Source: Porticoccaceae bacterium
GTDB taxonomy: Bacteria > Pseudomonadota > Gammaproteobacteria > Pseudomonadales > Porticoccaceae
Assembly (NCBI GenBank): GCA_030590275.1
Contig: JAUUYV010000117.1
Location: 1 to 6,274, forward strand
Length of the DNA: 6,274 bases
Direction of reading: 5' to 3'
Of the stretch, positions 1-4,683 are shown piece after piece (the first letter of the stretch is position 1; every line of letters begins with the position of its first letter). The position numbers and the translations under genes are program-made. Under the pieces are notes generated by a model. That model did no database searches and had not been told where the DNA came from. It was given only the letters and a program-made list of their open reading frames with translations.

Positions 1-188
1 ACGATCATTTCTCGGCCATCATCATCTTCTATCAACACCGTTACCGAGCCTTTGATAATATAATAGACGCTGTCACAGGCATCACCCGCGTAAATCAGTG
101 TGCTCTTAGCAGGAAAACGTCGGCGATGGCAATGGTTAAGAAATTCCTCAAAGTTTTGGATATGGGGAGTGATCGGTTGAAGTGCCAA
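1..188 (-). CDS. crp: cAMP receptor protein (CRP/Vfr), N-terminal part; gene runs off the window
   Basis: This is the first 62 codons of a cyclic-AMP receptor protein, a cytoplasmic dimeric transcription factor that binds promoter DNA when charged with cAMP. The visible part is the start of the cyclic-nucleotide-binding beta-roll: HCHRRRFPAKSTLIYAGD at residues 19-36, then YYIIKGSVTVLIEDDDGREM at 42-61. By recall it is closer to Pseudomonas Vfr (HCHRRR, IYAGD, IEDDDGREM) than to E. coli CRP. The cAMP-contact residues and the C-terminal helix-turn-helix lie outside the window. The start is a TTG at 188-186. An in-frame TAA lies 15 codons upstream with no ATG or GTG between them, and GGAG (198-195) sits 6 nt before the TTG. 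The gene is divergent from the OsmC-family gene, as crp is from yhfA in E. coli. The family is certain; the choice between the names crp and vfr is not. Confidence 0.95.
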   Translation of the reverse strand, partial: MALQPITPHIQNFEEFLNHCHRRRFPAKSTLIYAGDACDSVYYIIKGSVTVLIEDDDGREMI

Positions 189-224
189 ATTATTCTCCGG
201 TTTCGGGTTGCGATTTGTATTTGC

Positions 225-264
225 TTTATATTAATTACTTGTTACACAAAACGTGTGCTGTAAC
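225..264 (-). promoter_or_regulatory. Candidate crp/vfr promoter with a 24-bp dyad over its -35 region
   Basis: On the minus strand a TATAAA -10 box (230-225) lies about 37 nt upstream of the TTG start. No good -35 hexamer is spaced from it, which would fit an activator-dependent or weak promoter. The expected -35 region is covered by an imperfect palindrome at 241-264: GTTACA, 12 bases, TGTAAC, with a central ACGT and 9 of 12 base pairs symmetric. It does not fit the CRP site TGTGA-N6-TCACA, so simple CRP autoregulation through this dyad is not supported. The binding protein is unknown. The promoter call is inferred from position and the -10 box only. Confidence 0.4.
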
Positions 265-321
265 CGTATCCCTACCCATGTCGTAGCCGTGCCCTTACCC
301 AGGCCATAGCCGTGTCCTTAC
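253..321. repeat. Three degenerate tandem 23-bp repeats in the crp-OsmC spacer
   Basis: The units are 253-275, 276-298 and 299-321, joined head to tail with no spacer. Units 2 and 3 match at 19 of 23 positions; units 1 and 2 match at 14 of 23. The best-kept core is TAGCCGTG followed by CCTTAC. The period of about two helical turns would place any bound protein on one face of the DNA. The first unit overlaps the right arm of the 241-264 dyad. There are too few copies, and no spacers, for a CRISPR array. A decayed local duplication without function is an equally good explanation. Confidence 0.55.
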
Positions 322-477
322 AAATAATGCTCTGGTGTCACGAGGCAAGTCCTCACTTTACCGCAAAAAAGGCAATAGCCTACCTGGAACATATAGCTAT
401 CGCTTTCTGCACTCGAACAATAACATGATTGAAGCATATTAGTTTGCAAAAATAACCCCACTCCTAAGGAGAGAAAA

Positions 478-900
478 ATGAAAGCGACTGTAAAATGGCT
501 GGATAACGCCATGTTCGTAGGCGAATCCGGTAGCGGCCATAGCGTTGTCATGGATGGTCCAGAAGATCACGGCGGGCGCAACATGGGAATCCGTCCAATG
601 GAGATGCTACTCATTGGAATGGGGGGATGTGCATCCTTCGATGTTCTGAGTATGCTTCGCAAAGGTCGCCAGCTAGTACACAGCTGCCGAACCGAGCTTC
701 AGGCCGAACGTGCTGATGTAATACCTGCAGTGTTTACCAGTATTAACATCCACTTTGTGATTGAGGGGGTCAGTTTGAAGGAATCCCAGGTAAAGCGTGC
801 AGTGGAGCTATCTGCAGAGAAATATTGCTCCGCCTCTATCATGTTTGGCAAAGCCGACGTAGCAATTAGCCACAGTTATGAAATCCTGGAAGTGTCCTGA
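478..900 (+). CDS. yhfA: OsmC-family protein, YhfA type
   Basis: This encodes a 140-residue cytoplasmic OsmC-superfamily protein, the usual size for the short YhfA branch. OsmC and Ohr proteins are dimers that use a reactive cysteine pair to reduce organic hydroperoxides; the substrate of the YhfA branch is not settled. The two expected cysteines are present: C51 in MGGCASFDVLSML at the start of the central helix, and C117 in LSAEKYCSASIM. The RPMEML segment (39-44) supplies the conserved Arg-39 and Glu-42 region. The C-terminal SHSYEI is typical of YhfA. From recall, E. coli YhfA shares SPMEM, GGC, KGRQ, ERR, INLHF, LSAEKYCS and HSYE with it. The ATG follows AAGGAGAG (466-473) at good spacing. 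The Shine-Dalgarno lies in a small palindrome, CTCCT-A-AGGAG (461-471). The gene sits next to crp as in enteric bacteria, and no clear terminator in its own direction follows it. Confidence 0.93.
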   Translation: MKATVKWLDNAMFVGESGSGHSVVMDGPEDHGGRNMGIRPMEMLLIGMGGCASFDVLSMLRKGRQLVHSCRTELQAERADVIPAVFTSINIHFVIEGVSLKESQVKRAVELSAEKYCSASIMFGKADVAISHSYEILEVS

Positions 901-978
901 CTAGTTATTATAGTTATACTGGATCTGATGTCCTGGCAACACGAAGTAGCGACACCCGGTAGAGTACGGAACAACAAT

Positions 979-1003
979 AAAAAAAGGGGGAGCATCGCTC
1001 CCC
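979..1003 (-). terminator. Factor-independent terminator acting on the minus strand only
   Basis: Read on the minus strand, a perfect 7-bp GC-rich stem GGGGAGC / GCTCCCC (1003-997 with 993-987) with a 3-nt loop GAT is followed by one C and seven consecutive T (985-979). On the plus strand the hairpin is followed by AAAAGG, with no U-tract, so it cannot serve the OsmC-family gene. Both flanking genes are on the plus strand, so the terminator must end a minus-strand transcript that starts between here and lysR. Confidence 0.78.
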
Positions 1004-1073
1004 AAAAGGTAATACAGGGGGGTTGGGAAGGAGAATAATCGGCAGGCTCCCAGGGCCACTGATACCAATTACT
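979..1073 (-). ncRNA. Candidate small RNA, about 95 nt, antisense in orientation to its neighbours
   Basis: The call rests on a strong minus-strand terminator with a sigma70-like promoter about 95 nt before it and no credible reading frame between them. Predicted structure by eye: a closing stem GTAAT/ATTAC (1072-1068 with 1014-1010) and an inner 5-bp stem TGGGA/TCCCA (1052-1048 with 1028-1024). The inner stem displays a 19-nt loop (1047-1029). The terminator hairpin follows. The loop holds UGCCGAUUAUUCUCC (1044-1030), which can pair with the crp/vfr ribosome binding site and start codon (198-183). It also holds UCUCCUU, which matches the Shine-Dalgarno of the OsmC-family gene (466-472) over 7 nt. 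A second upstream copy of GGGAGC (1051-1046) could compete with the terminator stem. I do not recognise a known RNA family. Expression is not shown by sequence alone. Confidence 0.45.
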
Positions 1074-1079
1074 CTGGTT

Positions 1080-1107
1080 ATAATAGCTCGATTTTGGCAT
1101 AACTCAA
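1080..1107 (-). promoter_or_regulatory. Candidate sigma70 promoter for the minus-strand small RNA
   Basis: On the minus strand TTGAGT (1107-1102, 4 of 6 to consensus) and TATTAT (1085-1080, 5 of 6) are separated by 16 bp. Transcription would start near 1073. The support is the match itself and its correct distance and direction to the terminator at 1003-979. Confidence 0.4.
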
Positions 1108-1217
1108 ATGTATTGTTTTTATTGCTTCCATTCCATAAAGGCATGATTCACCTGGTTCACGACGCCAGGGTCTTATAAATCTCAACTAAAGCCCTCAGGC
1201 GCGGTATATCTGTCATA

Positions 1218-1245
1218 TTAACAATACAAATTATCATGATATAAT
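1218..1245 (+). promoter_or_regulatory. Sigma70 promoter of the LysR-family gene
   Basis: TTAACA (1218-1223, 5 of 6 to the -35 consensus) and a perfect TATAAT (1240-1245) are 16 bp apart in AT-rich DNA. The start of transcription would be near 1252, about 40 nt before the ATG at 1293. Confidence 0.58.
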
Positions 1246-1246
1246 T
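1229..1246. promoter_or_regulatory. Palindrome over the lysR -10 box, possible autoregulatory site
   Basis: AATTAT-CATGAT-ATAATT is a perfect 6-6-6 inverted repeat at 1229-1246 and contains the whole TATAAT box. A second, offset palindrome TATCATGATA (1232-1241) lies inside it. LysR-type proteins bind short AT-rich interrupted palindromes and commonly repress their own gene. Assigning this site to the LysR protein encoded just downstream is inference, and AT-rich promoter DNA often looks palindromic by chance. Confidence 0.33.
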
Positions 1247-1292
1247 CAAAATAATAACAATCAAACAATTCATTCCTTGAGGTCATTCGACA

Positions 1293-2279
1293 ATGTCCCT
1301 AGAGACGCTCTCTCGCATAGATTTGAACTTGCTGGTATCTTTGCAAGTCCTTCTGGAAGAACTCAACGTCACCCGCTCGGCTGAACGTCTGCACGTTTCC
1401 CAGCCTGCAATGAGCAAAACGCTACTGCGCTTACGTGGGGTTTTTGAAGATCAGCTTTTTACTCGCAGCGGGCGTGGTTTAGTACCGACGCCACGAGCAC
1501 TGGAACTCAAACAACTACTGCCTCAACTACTTGAAGGCATTGACAGCTTATTAATACACCAGGATTTCGACCCACTGACCTATCAGGGCGCAGTACGAAT
1601 CGTCGCACCAGAGTTTATGGCCGTGCAGGCCATACCCCAGTTAATCAGGATATTCCAGGAAGAAGCCCCTGGCTTGTGCCTGGCACTGTCCAACCCGGAA
1701 GACAGTTATATCAGTGATCTTGAGTCCGGTGGCATCGACTTTGTTTTCGAAGTGGAAAAACCTGTACCCAAAGGCATAGTGGTTACCTCTCTGGGCAATT
1801 TCACCCCAGCGGTATGGATGCGTCGCGGACACCCATTAGAAAAAAGGGACTTCGACCTGGAGGATATGCTCGAATTCCCTTTCATCCAGTACTATTTATT
1901 AATTGGGGGCAAGGTAGACCCAACCATTGAAAGTCGTTTTGACAAGTTGATTACCCGTATGGGCTACAAACGCCGCAAGAGTATCGTCACTAATCAGTTA
2001 ATGACTGCACTGGACTCCCTGCACTCCTCGGACTGCCTGATGCTGGCCACCATGGATGACCTGAAGCACGAAGGAGAGTTTTATGAAATCGTGCGCAAAC
2101 CCTACCCACAGTCGCTAGAGCACGAGCCATTAATTCCCGCCGTGCTTGTGCAACACGAGCGCACAGCGAACTCGCCGATGCATAACTGGGTCAAATCCAA
2201 AATACTCAATGTTGTCCAGGGCATCCGAGTAGAACGCGGTATGCCCGCCAACCCAGTAAATACCGCAAAATCATCTTAA
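1293..2279 (+). CDS. LysR-family transcriptional regulator
   Basis: This encodes a 328-residue LysR-type regulator, of normal length. The N-terminal winged helix-turn-helix spans about residues 8-68. RIDLNLLVSL is its first helix, ERLHVSQPAMSKTLLRLR (31-48) is the helix-turn-helix, and FEDQLFTRSGRGLVPTPRAL (51-70) is the wing and start of the linker helix. The rest (about 95-310) is the periplasmic-binding-protein-like effector domain, entered at GAVRIVAPEFMA. The 'DLNLL' opening and 'LFTRSGRGLVPTPRA' resemble the NodD/LeuO/NahR side of the family. The ligand and targets cannot be read from the sequence. The ATG has GAGGT (1279-1283) 9 nt upstream. LysR regulators often control a divergently transcribed neighbour; here the only divergent candidate is the minus-strand small RNA. 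The C-terminal 25 residues are polar and probably disordered. Confidence 0.93.
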   Translation: MSLETLSRIDLNLLVSLQVLLEELNVTRSAERLHVSQPAMSKTLLRLRGVFEDQLFTRSGRGLVPTPRALELKQLLPQLLEGIDSLLIHQDFDPLTYQGAVRIVAPEFMAVQAIPQLIRIFQEEAPGLCLALSNPEDSYISDLESGGIDFVFEVEKPVPKGIVVTSLGNFTPAVWMRRGHPLEKRDFDLEDMLEFPFIQYYLLIGGKVDPTIESRFDKLITRMGYKRRKSIVTNQLMTALDSLHSSDCLMLATMDDLKHEGEFYEIVRKPYPQSLEHEPLIPAVLVQHERTANSPMHNWVKSKILNVVQGIRVERGMPANPVNTAKSS

Positions 2280-2362
2280 CGCCATACCCAAATGACGGCC
2301 CCATTCCGACTGGATTTTTCACCCAGGTATAGCTTCACTTACTGTCGGTTGCAGCTCCGCTT

Positions 2363-3028
2363 CTAGCATAAATAACTTGATTTGGTCATCAGCTTTGACA
2401 CAGCCGTCATAAGCGATTTGACCGGAGCGGGGAACTCTACTGCGCCTGCAGAGCGCGCTCGGCTCGCATGGCGGGATTCATCCTCCAGCATCTGTTCCAC
2501 GACCGCTTTGCTTGCAGTGTCCTCCGCAGGCAACTTATCCAGATGCTCGCTCAAATGCCGACATACCTGATCTTCCGTCGCAGCCACAAAACCCAAACTG
2601 AGTCGATCGCTGACCAGACCCGCTGCCGCACCCAAACCAAAAGAAGCTGCATACCACAAAGGATTGAATGCGCTGGTTCGAGCATCCAGTTCATTAAGCC
2701 GCTGTTGGCACCAGGCTAAATGCTCTAACTCTTCATCTGCGGCGATATCCATTTCCGCACGCGTAGCGCCAAGTTTTGCTGTTAAAGCCTGACCCCGGTA
2801 GAGCGCCTGAGCGCACACTTCACCGCTGTGGTTAACACGCATTAAACCTGCAGAGTGTCTTCGCTTCGAATCCCCTAACTCTGGGGTATCAATTTTGCTG
2901 GCAGGCGATTTTTCACGGGCGTGCTGACTACCTGTAGCGACTCGCAAAGCGTGATCGACCTCTGTCAGGAGTCGATCGAGCATACCCCTGGAAGGGTCTT
3001 GTGAAGAGCCTGCGGTCGAATCGGACAT
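2363..3028 (-). CDS. coq7: Coq7, 3-demethoxyubiquinol 3-hydroxylase
   Basis: Coq7 is a non-haem di-iron, membrane-associated monooxygenase that hydroxylates demethoxyubiquinol in the penultimate step of ubiquinone synthesis. It replaces UbiF in many Proteobacteria. The protein has 221 residues, close to the Pseudomonas form. All six di-iron ligands expected for the family are visible: E70 (VNHSGEVCAQALY), E100 and H103 (EELEHLAW), E152 (FVAATEDQV), and E184 and H187 (EDESRHA). The hydrophobic segment around 124-150 (SFGLGAAAGLVSDRLSLGFVAA) is the usual membrane-contact helix. The C-terminal VSKLMTKSSYL is typical. Residues 1-58 are a variable polar leader. The ATG at 3028 has GAGGG 8 nt upstream; M16 is a less supported alternative. 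It stands alone, convergent with lysR and divergent from the AAA ATPase gene. No clear terminator is seen in the 83 bp after its TAG stop. Confidence 0.95.
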   Translation of the reverse strand: MSDSTAGSSQDPSRGMLDRLLTEVDHALRVATGSQHAREKSPASKIDTPELGDSKRRHSAGLMRVNHSGEVCAQALYRGQALTAKLGATRAEMDIAADEELEHLAWCQQRLNELDARTSAFNPLWYAASFGLGAAAGLVSDRLSLGFVAATEDQVCRHLSEHLDKLPAEDTASKAVVEQMLEDESRHASRARSAGAVEFPAPVKSLMTAVSKLMTKSSYLC

Positions 3029-3090
3029 ATTAGTTACCCTCTAATCCTTACAAATCATTTGCCTGCGCCCTTAATCAGATAACAGCAAAA

Positions 3091-3120
3091 CGACTATCAG
3101 TCGATACTGCTAGGCTAGCA
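3091..3120. repeat. Two adjacent small inverted repeats in the coq7 / AAA ATPase divergent spacer
   Basis: CGACT-ATC-AGTCG occupies 3091-3103 and TGCTAG-G-CTAGCA occupies 3108-3120; the centres are 17 bp apart. Both dyads are perfect. GCTAG occurs three times nearby (3109-3113, 3114-3118, 3127-3131). The 144-bp spacer 3029-3172 must contain promoters for both genes, so these may be operator sites. No clear -35/-10 pair could be placed in either direction. Confidence 0.35.
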
Positions 3121-3172
3121 TACTCCGCTAGAATATCTCCTACTCAGAGCAACCTGGAGCAAAACCAACGCG

Positions 3173-4660
3173 ATGCAAGATGCCCACGACCTGGGGCTGG
3201 TACTGAAAAGCGATGTGCCCTTACTAGTACTGGAAACCCACGACGAACCCAGAGCTATTGACCTACTCATTAAGGTCACGCGCGAGCTCGACAAGCAACT
3301 ATTTCAATGGACGGCCACCGAGGGGCTTCGGCGGGCAGATATTGGCTTACAACTGGAAAGTGAGCAAGAGCACGCTGAACCGGAAGCTGTACTTAGCTTT
3401 ATTAAAACGCGTGGGGTCCCTGGGATTTACGTACTCTGCGACTATCATCATTGGCTCGACCACGAACATCCTAAAAATATCCGACTGCTCAAAGACATTG
3501 CCCTGCGTAATACTTACGGTGCCTTAACAGTCGTATTGCTTAGCCATCGCCTGACATTACCACCGGAACTATCTCGTTTGAGTTCTCGCTTTGAAGCCTC
3601 ACTCCCCGACGAAAACCATATTCGAGGCCTGGTGCGAGCAGAAGCCAAACGCTGGGCAGCACGCAATAACAACAAGAAAGTCAAAACGGATAATGAGAGC
3701 TTACAAAACCTGGTCAACAACCTACGTGGCCTGACCCACGGCGAGGTTACCCGCCTCGCAAGAGGTGCCATTGTGGACGACGGAGCCATCAACGAATCCG
3801 ACCTTCCGGAAATTAACCGGGCAAAGTTTGAGCTGATGGATATGGATGGGGTGTTGAGCTACGAATACCGCACCGAGCACTTTGCCAATGTTGGTGGCAT
3901 GAACAACCTGAAAGAGTGGCTGGAAACGCGACGCAAAGCGTTTCTCGGCGAAATCGATACCGGAACCGACACCCCAAAAGGTATTCTCCTGCTCGGTATA
4001 CAGGGCAGTGGAAAAAGTCTGGCCGCGAAAGCCGTGGCAGGCGTATGGGGCGTACCTTTGCTACGCCTTGATGTAGGCGCACTCTACAATAAATTCTATG
4101 GCGAGACCGAACGCAACCTCAGGGAATCCCTCAAGCTAGCAGACTCCATGTCTCCCTGCGTGCTCTGGCTCGACGAAATAGAAAAAGGCTTAAGCAGCGA
4201 CAACAACGACGGTGGTCTTTCCCAGCGAGTACTGGGCACCTTACTCACCTGGATGGCCGAACGCGAGACGCCCGTATTTCTGGTAGCCACTTCCAACGAC
4301 ATTTCTAAACTACCTCCAGAGCTGGTGCGAAAAGGTCGTTTCGACGAGCTCTTTTTTGTCGATTTGCCAAACGCCGATGCACGCGAAGCCATCTTCTCTA
4401 TTCACTTAAATAATCGAGGCTTAAAACCAGAACAGTTCGTACTACCCGAGCTGGCTGAAGCGAGCGACGGTTTTTCGGGTGCAGAAATTGAACAGGCTGT
4501 AGTTTCTGCCTACTACTCCGCGCTGGCGGAGGACGCAGAAGTAGACAATACCGCGATATTAGAAGAAATCTATCGGGCCAACCCCCTATCCGTGGTAATG
4601 GCCGAACATATACAGGGTTTGCGGGATTGGGCCGCCGAACGGCAGGTTTCTATTGCCTGA
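3173..4660 (+). CDS. Ycf46-like AAA ATPase with a non-catalytic N-terminal domain
   Basis: This encodes a 495-residue soluble ATPase with two parts. Residues 1-225 form an N-terminal domain without a Walker A motif; its '[20 protein letters not shown]' stretch (81-100) looks like a decayed ATPase-fold core. Residues 235-455 are a full AAA module: Walker A GIQGSGKS (275-282), an aromatic pore-loop-like KFYGETERN (307-315), Walker B VLWLDE (330-335, catalytic D334/E335), sensor 1 ATSND (372-376) and arginine-finger region RKGRFDE (386-392). Sensor 2 has GAEIE (436-440) where many AAA proteins have GAR. The layout and length match the Ycf46 group, found in algal plastids, cyanobacteria and many heterotrophs. 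No biochemical role is firmly known to me; the pore loop suggests a hexameric remodelling ATPase. The ATG has only a distant GGAG (3156-3159, 13 nt), so the start is moderately sure. The gene is monocistronic. Confidence 0.85.
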   Translation: MQDAHDLGLVLKSDVPLLVLETHDEPRAIDLLIKVTRELDKQLFQWTATEGLRRADIGLQLESEQEHAEPEAVLSFIKTRGVPGIYVLCDYHHWLDHEHPKNIRLLKDIALRNTYGALTVVLLSHRLTLPPELSRLSSRFEASLPDENHIRGLVRAEAKRWAARNNNKKVKTDNESLQNLVNNLRGLTHGEVTRLARGAIVDDGAINESDLPEINRAKFELMDMDGVLSYEYRTEHFANVGGMNNLKEWLETRRKAFLGEIDTGTDTPKGILLLGIQGSGKSLAAKAVAGVWGVPLLRLDVGALYNKFYGETERNLRESLKLADSMSPCVLWLDEIEKGLSSDNNDGGLSQRVLGTLLTWMAERETPVFLVATSNDISKLPPELVRKGRFDELFFVDLPNADAREAIFSIHLNNRGLKPEQFVLPELAEASDGFSGAEIEQAVVSAYYSALAEDAEVDNTAILEEIYRANPLSVVMAEHIQGLRDWAAERQVSIA

Positions 4661-4682
4661 CGAGCTCTAAATAAAAAGCTCG
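4661..4682. other. Inverted repeat filling the 23-bp gap between two convergent stop codons
   Basis: CGAGCT (4661-4666) and AGCTCG (4677-4682) can form a 6-bp stem with a 10-nt loop. This takes up almost all the space between the AAA ATPase stop (4658-4660) and the purD stop (4684-4686). No T-run follows in either direction, so it is a poor factor-independent terminator. It might protect 3' ends or slow the polymerase. The right arm GCTCG could instead pair with CGAGC at 4697-4701 inside purD. Confidence 0.3.
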
Positions 4683-4683
4683 A

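Larger units (their letters stand above)
901..1292. other. 392-bp intergenic region between the OsmC-family and LysR genes
   Basis: No convincing protein-coding gene lies here. It contains, from left to right: a minus-strand terminator (979-1003), a candidate minus-strand small RNA (979-1073) and its promoter (1080-1107), a short inverted repeat CCTGG-N9-CCAGG (1151-1169) without a following T-run, and the lysR promoter with an overlapping palindrome (1218-1246). The stretch 1200-1270 is strongly AT-rich, as expected for a promoter region. Confidence 0.7.

Noticed and set aside
253..321. CRISPR-like repeat array
   Set aside because: There are only three degenerate units and no spacers between them, so it is a tandem repeat.
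189..477. Classical CRP/Vfr autoregulation site in the crp spacer
   Set aside because: No TGTGA-N6-TCACA or close variant was found; the TCAC occurrences at 338-341 and 353-356 lack a matching left half-site.
318..551. 77-codon minus-strand reading frame between crp and the OsmC-family gene
   Set aside because: It overlaps the start of a well-supported gene, has no recognisable domain and lies partly in tandem-repeat DNA.
987..1003. Hairpin as a bidirectional terminator also serving the OsmC-family gene
   Set aside because: On the plus strand the stem is followed by AAAAGG with no T-run.
1028..1044. AAGGAGAATAAT on the plus strand as a ribosome binding site of a short hidden gene
   Set aside because: No ATG, GTG or TTG follows at usable spacing.
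876..1144. Two overlapping minus-strand reading frames (74 and 76 codons) through the candidate small RNA
   Set aside because: Both run through the terminator hairpin and into the OsmC-family gene. Their sequences look like translated non-coding DNA, with no good ribosome binding site.
2280..2362. Terminator between the convergent lysR and coq7 genes
   Set aside because: Only a 3-bp stem before TTTTT (2305-2319) and distant 5-bp arms were found; neither is convincing.
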